From assembly GCF_013523165.1 (NCBI RefSeq), contig NZ_JAAMQI010000002.1, positions 186,001 to 250,000 on the forward strand: a DNA stretch of 64,000 nt. The letters run 5' to 3'. Under the pieces are notes generated by a model, which was not told the DNA's origin, searched no databases, and was given only the letters and a program-made list of their open reading frames with translations. Positions 16,429-24,532 of the stretch are shown here, piece by piece. Position 1 is the first letter of the stretch, and each line of letters begins with the position of its first letter. This DNA comes from Pseudomonas entomophila (lineage in GTDB: Bacteria > Pseudomonadota > Gammaproteobacteria > Pseudomonadales > Pseudomonadaceae). The translations under genes and the position numbers were made by a program.

Positions 16429-16755
16429 ATGATCGGACTGGACCGCCGCACGGGACAGCCGCTGTCCGGCAAAGCTCACCTGCAGCAGTCCATCGAAGTG
16501 ATTCTGACCACGCCGGTGGGCAGTCGCCGGATGCGCCCGGAGTTCGGCAGCAACCTGCGCCGCTACATCGATCTGCCCGTCACCGAGGGGTGGAAAAGCG
16601 CTGTGCAGGCTGAGGTTGCCCGCGCGCTTGGACGCTGGGAGCCGCGCTTGAGGCTTGAGCGTGTCCGGGTGGTGGCCGTGGTCGGTGGGCAGATAACCAT
16701 GCAGCTGACCGGCCAGTACCTGGGCGACAGCGCAATTCTCGAGGTGACGGCATGA
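16429..16755 (+). CDS. baseplate wedge protein, gp25/gpW family
   Basis: A 108-residue lysozyme-like-fold baseplate protein (T4 gp25, P2 W). Markers are the early GLDRRTGQPLSGKAHLQQSI, VILTTPVGSRRMRPEFGS and the later ALGRWEPRLRLERV. It links sheath and baseplate. Its stop overlaps the gpJ start by 4 bp. Confidence 0.9.
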   Translation: MIGLDRRTGQPLSGKAHLQQSIEVILTTPVGSRRMRPEFGSNLRRYIDLPVTEGWKSAVQAEVARALGRWEPRLRLERVRVVAVVGGQITMQLTGQYLGDSAILEVTA

Positions 16756-17633
16756 GCACAATCGACCTTTCGGCGCTGCCGGCGCCGCAGGTGCTGGAAG
16801 ACCTGGACTTTGAAGACACCTACCAGCAAAGCCTCACCGTGTTCCGCGAAAACATGGGCGAGAGCTGGAGCGCTGAGCTTGAGAGCGACCCGGTGACGGG
16901 TCTGCTCGAGGTAGGGGCCTTCAGTCGCTTGCAGGACCGCGCACGCGTCAACGATGCCGCCAAGGCCCTGCTGCTGGCCTATGCCAAGGGCGCGGACCTG
17001 GATCATCTGGCGGCCAACGTGCAACTCACGCGTCTGGTCGTCCAGGCTGAGGATCTGACGGCCGTCCCCCCGATAAAAGAAGTGCTCGAGGAAGACGACG
17101 CGCTCCGCGAGCGGGTACAGCTGGTTTATGAGGGCCTGACCACGGCCGGGCCGCGTAACAGCTACATCCTGCACGCGCGCAACGCCTCGGGGCGGGTCGC
17201 CGATGCGACGGCCGAAAGCCCATCGCCGGCCACCGTGGTGGTCACTGTGCTGAGCCTTGAAGGTGATGGCGCGGCAGATGACAGCCTGCTGGATGAGGTA
17301 GCGCTGCATCTGAACGACGACGATGTCCGGCCGGTCGGTGACCGGCTGATCGTGCAAAGCGCGCAGATCCTGCGCTACCAGATCAAGGCGGTTGTGTACT
17401 TCACCGGTAATGGCCCGGAAAACGAGGCCTTGCTGGCTGAGTGCATCCGGCGCGTGAAGACCTGGATCAACCCACGCCGGCGGCTGGGTGTCGAGGTGCC
17501 CCGGTCTGCCGTCGACGCGCAGCTGCACATCGCAGGCGTCAGTCGCGTCGACTTGATCGGCTGGGCCGACATCAAGCCTACCAAGGCCCAGGCCGCGTGG
17601 TGCTCGAGCGTGACCGTAACGCGAGGCACCTGA
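16752..17633 (+). CDS. baseplate assembly protein J
   Basis: A 293-residue P2 gpJ-family baseplate protein. Typical is DLSALPAPQVLEDLDFE at the start, then LLAYAKGADLDHLAANVQL near 75-95, RERVQLVYEGLTTAGPRNSY near 120 and AVDAQLHIAGVSRVDLI near the end. It lies between W and I as in P2, one base before the GTG start of gpI. Confidence 0.95.
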   Translation: MSTIDLSALPAPQVLEDLDFEDTYQQSLTVFRENMGESWSAELESDPVTGLLEVGAFSRLQDRARVNDAAKALLLAYAKGADLDHLAANVQLTRLVVQAEDLTAVPPIKEVLEEDDALRERVQLVYEGLTTAGPRNSYILHARNASGRVADATAESPSPATVVVTVLSLEGDGAADDSLLDEVALHLNDDDVRPVGDRLIVQSAQILRYQIKAVVYFTGNGPENEALLAECIRRVKTWINPRRRLGVEVPRSAVDAQLHIAGVSRVDLIGWADIKPTKAQAAWCSSVTVTRGT

Positions 17634-17634
17634 C

Positions 17635-18243
17635 GTGACGAGTCTGCTCCCTTCCAACAGTACGCAGCTCGAGCGTGCGGTGGAGGCGGCCAGCCGTGAC
17701 CCGGCCGGCATCCCCCTGCGCGCGCTCTACAACGCAGATACCTGCCCGGCGCACCTGCTGCACCAGTTGGCCTGGGCCTGGTCGGTCGACCGCTGGGACG
17801 ACACCTGGTCCGAGTCGGTCAAGCGCTCGGTGATCCGCTCGGCGTTCTACGTCCACGCCTACAAGGGCACGATCGGCGCCCTGAGACGGGTGGTGGAGCC
17901 GTTCGGCTTCCTGATTGAGGTCGTGGAGTGGTTCGAGACCCAGCCGCATGGGGTGCCGGGCACCTTCGCGCTGCGCGTGGGCGTTTCGGACTCGGGTATC
18001 AGCGAAGAAACCTACAACGAACTGAGCGCGCTGCTCGACGACGCGCGGCCCGTGAGCCGGCACATGACGGCCTTGGCTATCAGCCTTGAGACCACCGGCC
18101 ACCTCTACGTCGGCGGCGCGATCTTCGACGGGGACGAGTTGGACGTGTACCCGCCGGCGATCCGCGACATTGAAGTCACAGGCTCGATAGGCCGTGGCGG
18201 TCGCGAACACACTATCGACACCCTGGATATCTCATATGGTTGA
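17635..18243 (+). CDS. tail protein I
   Basis: A 202-residue P2 gpI-family baseplate protein. It starts GTG at 17635 and shows the family core LHQLAWAWSVDRWDD and VKRSVIRSAFYVHAYKGT (about 44-80). The C-terminal part is beta-rich and ends overlapping the fibre gene by 8 bp. Order J, I, fibre is that of P2. Confidence 0.9.
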   Translation: MTSLLPSNSTQLERAVEAASRDPAGIPLRALYNADTCPAHLLHQLAWAWSVDRWDDTWSESVKRSVIRSAFYVHAYKGTIGALRRVVEPFGFLIEVVEWFETQPHGVPGTFALRVGVSDSGISEETYNELSALLDDARPVSRHMTALAISLETTGHLYVGGAIFDGDELDVYPPAIRDIEVTGSIGRGGREHTIDTLDISYG

Positions 18244-21200
18244 CCAGAACACCCAGTTTTACGCCATCCTGACGGATATCGGCGCCGCCAAGCAGGCCAA
18301 CGCGGACGCCCTGAATATCCCCTGGACCATCACGCACATGGCCGTGGGCGATGCCAACGGTACCGACCCCAAACCCGATGCGTCGCAGACCAAGCTGATC
18401 AAGGAGTGGCGCCGCGCGCCGCTCAATCAGCTGAAGATCGACGACAAGGACAAGTCCATCATCGTCGCCGAACAGGTGATCCCAGCCGACGTGGGTGGCC
18501 GCTGGATTCGTGAAATCGGCCTGTTCGACAGTGACGGCGACTTGGTGGCGATCGCCAACTGCGCGCCTACCTACAAGCCGCTGCTCAGCCAAGGCTCGGG
18601 GCGTACCCAGGTCGTGCGCATGAGTCTGATCGTCAGTAGTGCCAGCAACGTGCAGCTCAAGATCGACCCTAGCGTCGTGCTGGCCACCCGTGAGTGGGTG
18701 ACCGAGGAACTGGCCCGTCAGGACTTTAAACATTCGGTGCTTGCGGCCACCACGGGCAACATCACCCTCAGCGGCCTGCAGGCGGTGGACGGGGTATCGC
18801 TGCCTGCAGGTGCTCGGGTGCTGGTCAAGGATCAGAGCGCGGCCAAGGATAACGGCCTGTACCTGACCGCTATCGGCACCTGGACGCGCTGCCCGGATGC
18901 CAACACCAGCGTCAAGGTGACGCCCAACCTGCTGGTCTTGGTCGAGCGTGGCACGGTCAACGGCGATAGCGCCTGGCAGCTGGTCACCGACGCGACGATC
19001 AGCCTGGGCGTTACCGCTCTTGCCTTCGAAATGGTCTTCGGGCGCACCGGGGTCGCACCTGGTACCTACCGCAGCGTGCAGGTGGACAAGTACGGCCGCG
19101 TGGTCGCAGGCACCAACCCGACCACTGTCGCAGGCTATGGGCTGACCGATGTCTACACCAAGGCCCAGGTCGACGACGCGCTGAGCAAGAAAGCCAACCT
19201 GTCTTCGCCCAAGTTCACGGACGTACCCGAGGCGCCGACCGCTGAGGTAGGGACCAGCTCCAACCAGCTGGCCACCATGAAAGCCATCGTGCAGGGGTTG
19301 GGTGCGTATGGGTTGGCCGACAAGTCCAGCCGCCCGGCGGACCTGGATGCACTGCGCGGCACGCGCTTTTTCGGGTTCACGCACTGGACGATCGGCTCCC
19401 CGGTTGAGTCGGGAGCCTATGACGCGGTCGGCCTGCAGATCGAGTCCTACGGGCAGCGCACGCAGTTTGCGGTCTCAGGCGGTGCCAAGCTGCAGATCCG
19501 CACCGACGACAGCGAGGATTACAGCGGCTTCTCGCCGTGGGTTGAGCTGTCGACCGTGGACGCGCTGAGCGCACTTTCCAGTGCGATGGATATTCAGCTG
19601 AGCCAGAAGGCGCCTTTGGCCTCGCCCAAGCTCACCGGCAAGCCCGAGGCGCCGACAGCAGGCAAGGGGACCAACAGCGATCAGCTGGCCACCACCGCGT
19701 TTGTGCAGGCGGCTATTGCCGCGCTGGTTGACTCTGCGCCTGGTGCACTGGATACGTTGCGCGAGTTTGCAACGGCCTTGGGCAACGATCCGAACTTCGC
19801 GACCACGACGCTCAACGAGCTGGCCAAGAAGGCTAACTTGGCCTCGCCCAAGTTCACCGGCATTCCCGAGGCACCGACGGCAGCCGTGGGCACCAATACT
19901 GACCAGCTCGCGACGATGAAAGCCTTGCTGCAAGCCCTGGCGGCCTTCGGGCTGACCTCCGGGCGTTCCACTTTTGTCGATGACCTGAACGCGCTACGCG
20001 GCACCTGCTTTTTCGGGTTTGGTGAGAAGGCCATCGGCGCGGTTGAGGCAGGCATTTACGACGCGATCGGCTTTCAGATTGAGTCGGTAGGGCAGCGCAC
20101 GCAGTTTGCGGTGCCGGGCGGGACTAGACTGTACATGCGCACGGACGACACCGGCGATGCCAGCGGCTTCGAGCCTTGGGGGGAACTGGCATCTATGAAC
20201 GCGCTGAGCGCGCTGGCCGACATCGTGGCAGGCAAGGCGCCGATCACTTCGCCCAAGCTCACAGGCTTGCCCGAGGCGCCGACAGCAGGTAAAGGGTCCA
20301 ACACCGCCCAGGTGGCCAATACGGCTTTCGTTCAAACGGCGATCGGCACGGTGGTCGATTCGGCGCCGAGTGCCCTAGACACCCTGAAGAAGATCGCCTC
20401 GGCGCTGGACAATGACCCGAACTTTGCCAGTACGGCCATGAACCTGCTGGGCCTCAAGGCGCCTTTGGCTTCGCCCAAGTTCACAGGCCTGCCCGAGGCG
20501 CCGACAGCCAGCAAGGGCACCAACACCAGCCAGCTGGCCACCACCGCCTTTGTACAGGCCGCCGTTGCGGCGTTGATTGACTCGGCACCTGGTGCGCTGG
20601 ATTCGCTGCGCGAGTTGGCGGCCGCGATGGGCAACGATCCGAACTTCGCGACCACGATGCTCAACGAGCTGGCCAGGAAGGCCACCTTGGCCTCGCCCAA
20701 GTTCACAGGATCGCCCGAGGCGCCGACAGCCGCTGTGGGTACCAATACCGACCAAGTCGCCACGATGAAAGCCGTGCTGCAGGGCTTGGCGGCGTTTGGC
20801 CTCAGCACTACGCGTGCCGCACACGTTGGCGACCTAGACAGTCTGCGCGGTACTTCGTTCTTCGGGTTCACCAACAACAGCGTAGGTGCGGAAGTTACGT
20901 CGGGGGGCTATGACGCGGTCGGGTTTCAAATCGAAGGCCCTGGCCAGCGGACTCAGTTCGCCGTAGGCAGCGGTGCGCGGCTCACGATAAGGACCGACGA
21001 CAGCAACGATTACAGCGGCTTTGAACCCTGGTTCGAGATGGCTACGGTCCAGGCGCTGAAAGCCCTTGAGGATCGGGACGTGGGCATGGTCGGCTATTTC
21101 GCCCTGCCTACCCCGCCACGTGGTTGGTTGAAGCGTAATGGCGCGGCAGTTTCGCGCACTACTTACGCGAATCTCTTCGCCAAAATCGGGACGAAGTTCG

Positions 21201-21586
21201 GGGAGGGGGACGGCTCTACGACGTTCAACCTGCCGGACGACCGTGAGTTGGTGGACAAGGCCTGGACCGATGGTTTGAACGCCGCCGACCCAGGGCGGGA
21301 ACTGTTCTCGACTCAGGCCGGGCAGAACGAGGCGCACGTACACACCGGCACGACCAGCAGCGGCGGTGCTCACCAGCACAGCATCCAGGTTATCCGCGAG
21401 CGGATTGGCTCGGGTTATGTGGCTTCGGGCGGTAACGCTGTACTGGGCGATCAGGAAAGCGACGGCTTGCAAACGTACACATCAACAGTCGGCGGCGCGC
21501 ACACCCACACGCTGAATATCAGCAGCAGCGGTGGTAGTGAAGTCCGCGTGGCGAACCGGGCTTATCTGGCCTGCATCAAGTATTGA
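18236..21586 (+). CDS. tail fibre with repeated knob domains
   Basis: A 1116-residue receptor-binding fibre. The N-terminal about 160 residues (FYAILTDIGAAKQANADAL, ending LATREWVTEEL) attach to the baseplate as in P2 gpH. The shaft holds six or so units of the type ASPKFTG-PEAPTA-GT-DQLAT, alternating with three pyocin-knob-like domains (each with FFGF, YDAVG or YDAIG, QIES or QIEG, and QRTQFAV). The C-terminal about 170 residues form a tail-collar domain (GYFALPTPPRGWLKRNGAA), then His-rich turns (AHVHTG and AHQH, GAHTHT) that often bind metal in fibre tips. I start it at ATG 18236; the frame is open to 18194. Confidence 0.9.
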   Translation: MVDQNTQFYAILTDIGAAKQANADALNIPWTITHMAVGDANGTDPKPDASQTKLIKEWRRAPLNQLKIDDKDKSIIVAEQVIPADVGGRWIREIGLFDSDGDLVAIANCAPTYKPLLSQGSGRTQVVRMSLIVSSASNVQLKIDPSVVLATREWVTEELARQDFKHSVLAATTGNITLSGLQAVDGVSLPAGARVLVKDQSAAKDNGLYLTAIGTWTRCPDANTSVKVTPNLLVLVERGTVNGDSAWQLVTDATISLGVTALAFEMVFGRTGVAPGTYRSVQVDKYGRVVAGTNPTTVAGYGLTDVYTKAQVDDALSKKANLSSPKFTDVPEAPTAEVGTSSNQLATMKAIVQGLGAYGLADKSSRPADLDALRGTRFFGFTHWTIGSPVESGAYDAVGLQIESYGQRTQFAVSGGAKLQIRTDDSEDYSGFSPWVELSTVDALSALSSAMDIQLSQKAPLASPKLTGKPEAPTAGKGTNSDQLATTAFVQAAIAALVDSAPGALDTLREFATALGNDPNFATTTLNELAKKANLASPKFTGIPEAPTAAVGTNTDQLATMKALLQALAAFGLTSGRSTFVDDLNALRGTCFFGFGEKAIGAVEAGIYDAIGFQIESVGQRTQFAVPGGTRLYMRTDDTGDASGFEPWGELASMNALSALADIVAGKAPITSPKLTGLPEAPTAGKGSNTAQVANTAFVQTAIGTVVDSAPSALDTLKKIASALDNDPNFASTAMNLLGLKAPLASPKFTGLPEAPTASKGTNTSQLATTAFVQAAVAALIDSAPGALDSLRELAAAMGNDPNFATTMLNELARKATLASPKFTGSPEAPTAAVGTNTDQVATMKAVLQGLAAFGLSTTRAAHVGDLDSLRGTSFFGFTNNSVGAEVTSGGYDAVGFQIEGPGQRTQFAVGSGARLTIRTDDSNDYSGFEPWFEMATVQALKALEDRDVGMVGYFALPTPPRGWLKRNGAAVSRTTYANLFAKIGTKFGEGDGSTTFNLPDDRELVDKAWTDGLNAADPGRELFSTQAGQNEAHVHTGTTSSGGAHQHSIQVIRERIGSGYVASGGNAVLGDQESDGLQTYTSTVGGAHTHTLNISSSGGSEVRVANRAYLACIKY

Positions 21587-21597
21587 AGGAGTACAAC

Positions 21598-22293
21598 GTG
21601 GAAGATCAAGTCGATAAGACGAGTCCTCTGGCAACCTCATGGTGGGAGCTGCCGGGCGTCATGGCGCCAATTGTCTGCAACCTGGCGCCGCGCACCGGTG
21701 AATTCCTGTCCAGCAGCCCGGCCGATCCAAGTCCCCTGGAGCCAGGCGTGTGGTTGTTCCCGGCGCACATCTGCCACCTGGAGCCACCGGTGGTGCCTGA
21801 CGGCTTCGTCGCGATCGCTGTGGAAGATGGCCAGGCCTGGCAGATCGTGGCCAACCATCGCGGCGCTGTGGTGTACAGCACCGAAACCGGCGCGCCGCAG
21901 GTATGGCAAGAGCTGGGCGACCTGCCGGCCGGCTGGACCCTGCAGGCGCCGGTGACCGAGTTCGACACCTGGGGCGGTGAGGAGTGGGTAGTGGACGAAG
22001 CGGCCAAGGCGAAAGCAGCCAGCCAGGCCGCGAGCCGAAAGAAATACCTGCTCGAGCAGTACGCCACCAGCATGATCGCCACGCTGCAGGACGCGGTCGA
22101 GCTGAACCTGGCCACGCAGGCCGAGATCGATGCGCTCAAGGCTTGGCGGGTCTTCCGCGTCCAGCTCAGCCGACTGGAGACGACCCCGGCGGCTCCCCCT
22201 GCCGAGCAGTGGCCGGCCAGTCCGAACATGGCCGCCACGGAAAATTGGCTCACCGGGCAAGGCTTCCAGGAACCAGCCACCGACACCGCCTAA
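21598..22293 (+). CDS. tail fibre assembly chaperone
   Basis: A 231-residue protein directly after the fibre, in the place of P2 gpG. The C-terminal half (about 125-231), with AASRKKYLLEQYATSMIATLQDAVEL and a KAWRVFRVQLSRL motif, is the phage fibre-assembly chaperone (caudo_TAP) pattern. I choose GTG 21598 with AAGGAG upstream; a TTG at 21583 would overlap the fibre stop. It helps the fibre trimerise and is not part of the particle. Confidence 0.85.
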   Translation: MEDQVDKTSPLATSWWELPGVMAPIVCNLAPRTGEFLSSSPADPSPLEPGVWLFPAHICHLEPPVVPDGFVAIAVEDGQAWQIVANHRGAVVYSTETGAPQVWQELGDLPAGWTLQAPVTEFDTWGGEEWVVDEAAKAKAASQAASRKKYLLEQYATSMIATLQDAVELNLATQAEIDALKAWRVFRVQLSRLETTPAAPPAEQWPASPNMAATENWLTGQGFQEPATDTA

Positions 22294-22360
22294 AGCGCCC
22301 CGCATCGACGGGGCGTTTTCTTTTCTGCCGATCACAGGCCCTGCATTGCGGGGCCTTTTC
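22293..22360 (+). terminator. two successive terminator-like hairpins
   Basis: The first stem CGCCCCG/CGGGGCG (22296-22315) is followed by TTTTCTTTTC. The second, AGGCCC with GGGGCCT (22336-22356), is followed by TTTC. They separate the fibre chaperone gene from the sheath gene, all in one direction. Confidence 0.8.
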
Positions 22361-22378
22361 ACATCTGGAGATTGACCT

Positions 22379-23539
22379 ATGAGTTTCTTCCACGGCGTCA
22401 CCGTGACCAACGTCGACAAGGGCGCGCGCAACGTCTCCCTGCCGTCGTCCTCGATCATCGGTCTGGTCGACACCTTCACCCCGGCGCCGGCCTTCACCGC
22501 GCAGGTCAACGACCTGGTGCTGATCACCAGCGACCGCGAGGCGGTTTCGGCCTGGGGGCCTGACGCGGCGATCACCAAGGCCTGCATCGCCATCCTCACC
22601 CGATCCAAGGCCGTGATCGTCGCCTGTGGCGTGGCCAAGGTGGCCGAAGCGGCGGCGCAGGCCTCGGCGATCATCGGTGGCGTGCTGGCCAGCGGTAAGC
22701 GTACCGGCCTGCAGGCGCTGCTGGACGGCAAGAGCCGCTTCAACGCCCAGCCTCGCCTGCTGATCGCGCCCAAGCACAGCTCGAGCCTGCCCGTGGGGAC
22801 GGCGCTGGTAAGCCTGGCCGACAAGCTGCGCGGCCTGGCCATCATCGACGGCCCAGGCACGACCGATGAAGCGGCCATGGCCTACGCCAAGAATTTTGGC
22901 GCCAAGCGCGCCTTCATGGTCGACCCCGGTGTGCAGTATTGGGACACCACGTCCAGCGGCACGGTCAACGCGCCGGCCTCGGCTTGGGCCGCCGGCGTGT
23001 TTGCCTGGACCGATGCCAACTACGGGTTCTGGGCCTCGCCTTCCAACAAAGAGTTGGTCGGGATCACCGGTACCACGCGCTCGGTGGAGTTCCTGGACGG
23101 CGACGAGACCTGCCGGGCCAACCTGCTCAACAACGCCAACGTGGCCACGATCATTCGTGATGACGGGTTCCGCCTGTGGGGTAACCGCACGCTGTCGAGC
23201 GATCCGAAATGGGCGTTCGTCACGCGGGTGCGCACCCTGGACATCATCATGGATGCCATCCAGGCCGGCCACAAATGGGCGGTCGACCGCTCGATCACGG
23301 CGACCTACGTCAAGGACGTGACCGATGGCCTGGAGGCGTTCATGCGCGACCTCAAGGCGCAGGGCGCGGTGATCAACTTCGAGGTCTACGCCGACCCTGA
23401 ACTCAACACTGCCTCTCAGCTCGGCCAAGGCAAGGTGTATTGGAACATCCGTTTCACCGACGTACCGCCTGCCGAGAACCCCAATTTCCGCGTGGAAGTC
23501 ACCGATCAGTGGCTGACCGAAGTCCTGGACAACGCTTAA
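22379..23539 (+). CDS. tail sheath protein
   Basis: A 386-residue contractile sheath subunit (P2 FI family). It starts with a good ribosome site (CTGGAGATTGACCT). The pattern FHGVTVTNVDKGARNVSLPSSSIIGLVDT is the family start; the later YWDTTSSGTVNAPASAWAAG, WVDRSITATYVKD-like and VYADPELNTASQL segments are typical of the C-terminal handshake domain. Together with the tube gene this makes the phage a myovirus. Confidence 0.95.
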   Translation: MSFFHGVTVTNVDKGARNVSLPSSSIIGLVDTFTPAPAFTAQVNDLVLITSDREAVSAWGPDAAITKACIAILTRSKAVIVACGVAKVAEAAAQASAIIGGVLASGKRTGLQALLDGKSRFNAQPRLLIAPKHSSSLPVGTALVSLADKLRGLAIIDGPGTTDEAAMAYAKNFGAKRAFMVDPGVQYWDTTSSGTVNAPASAWAAGVFAWTDANYGFWASPSNKELVGITGTTRSVEFLDGDETCRANLLNNANVATIIRDDGFRLWGNRTLSSDPKWAFVTRVRTLDIIMDAIQAGHKWAVDRSITATYVKDVTDGLEAFMRDLKAQGAVINFEVYADPELNTASQLGQGKVYWNIRFTDVPPAENPNFRVEVTDQWLTEVLDNA

Positions 23540-23551
23540 GGAGCGCACAGC

Positions 23552-24061
23552 ATGGCAATGATTCCCGAGACACTGACCAACTTTAACCTCTTCGCAGACG
23601 GTATCAGCTTCCAGGGCGATGTCCCGAGCCTGACCCTGCCCAAGCTCACGCTGAAGACCGAAGAGCATCGCGCCGGCGGCATGGACATGCCGATCGAGAT
23701 GGATCAGGGCATGGAAAAGATGGAGGCCGGCTTTGTCACCACCGGCGTGCGCCGCGAGTCGCTGAAGTTCTTCGGCCTGGCTGACGGCAAGGCGTTCAAC
23801 GGCACGTTCCGAGGCTCGTTCAAGGGCCAGGGCGGCAAGACCACCGCTGTGATCGTCACCCTGCGCGGCATGCTGAAAGAGGTCGACATGGGCGACTGGA
23901 AGGCAGGCGACAAGGCCGAGATCAAGCACAACGTGGCGGTGACCTACTACAAGCTCGAGGTCGGCGGCCGCGCGGTGTACGAGATCGATCCAGTTGGCAT
24001 GCGCCGCGTTATCGACGGCGTCGACCAGCTGGCCAGCCAGCGCGCTGACCTGGGCCTGTAA
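23552..24061 (+). CDS. major tail tube protein
   Basis: A 169-residue tube subunit of the P2 FII family, 12 bp after the sheath gene. The start MIPETLTNFNLFADG and LPKLTLKTEEHRAGGMD, the middle GKTTAVIVTLRGMLKEVDMG and the C-terminal YYKLEVGGRAVYEIDP are all family features. It polymerises inside the sheath. Confidence 0.95.
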   Translation: MAMIPETLTNFNLFADGISFQGDVPSLTLPKLTLKTEEHRAGGMDMPIEMDQGMEKMEAGFVTTGVRRESLKFFGLADGKAFNGTFRGSFKGQGGKTTAVIVTLRGMLKEVDMGDWKAGDKAEIKHNVAVTYYKLEVGGRAVYEIDPVGMRRVIDGVDQLASQRADLGL

Positions 24062-24105
24062 GGCCCTCCCTGACCCCCTCATATTCGAATCAAGGATCCT
24101 GCACC

Positions 24106-24399
24106 ATGACCAACAACATCGTCCCTGCCTACCTCGTCCTCGCTGCTGACGGCGTCACCATCAAACTGAGCACCCCCACCGAACTCAACGGCACCACGGT
24201 CGACTCCTTACGCATGCGCACGCCTATGGTGCGCGATATGCGCAACGCCACGGCGGTGTGCGGGGATGACAACGAACAGCTCGAGCTGAACCTGTTCGCC
24301 TCCTTGGCGGAGGTGGGCGTCAAGGATCTGGAAAACATGACCCTCAAGGACTACGAGCGCGTCAAGAAGGGCTACCGCTTTCTGGTCAATGAAAGCTGA
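24106..24399 (+). CDS. tail assembly chaperone E
   Basis: A 97-residue P2 gpE-like protein between tube and tape measure. Typical pieces are the phage tail assembly pattern LVLAADGVTIKLSTPTELNG, VRDMRNATAVCGDDNEQ and ENMTLKDYERVKKGY. It helps wrap the tape measure before tube growth. Its 3' end overlaps a second small frame at 24389 in another phase, as in the E/E' pair. Confidence 0.85.
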   Translation: MTNNIVPAYLVLAADGVTIKLSTPTELNGTTVDSLRMRTPMVRDMRNATAVCGDDNEQLELNLFASLAEVGVKDLENMTLKDYERVKKGYRFLVNES

Positions 24400-24517
24400 G
24401 TTCACCCCCACCGTGCAGAAGCAGCTGGCCAAGCGCCTGGCTGCTGAGCTGAATTTTTCCGCCGCCGAGATTGTGACCATGTCCTTTGCCGACATGGTGT
24501 GGTGGCTTTCGGACTGA
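24389..24517 (+). CDS. E'-like tail assembly frame, alternative phase
   Basis: A 42-codon frame (ATG 24389 to TGA 24515-24517) ending with MSFADMVWWLSD, similar to the short GpE'-type peptide encoded between E and the tape measure in P2-like phages. The ATG overlaps the end of E, and no ribosome site lies within a useful distance. Upstream the frame is closed by TGA at 24338. It is in the +1 (equivalently -2) phase relative to E, so it would be reached by a +1 or -2 slip between 24341 and 24399, or by re-initiation. Confidence 0.6.
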   Translation: MKAEFTPTVQKQLAKRLAAELNFSAAEIVTMSFADMVWWLSD

Positions 24518-24532
24518 GCCGGGGGATAGCTG

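Noticed and set aside
22250..24082. 610-codon minus-strand frame under sheath and tube genes
   Set aside because: Antisense to two well-recognised genes; composition typical of shadow frames.
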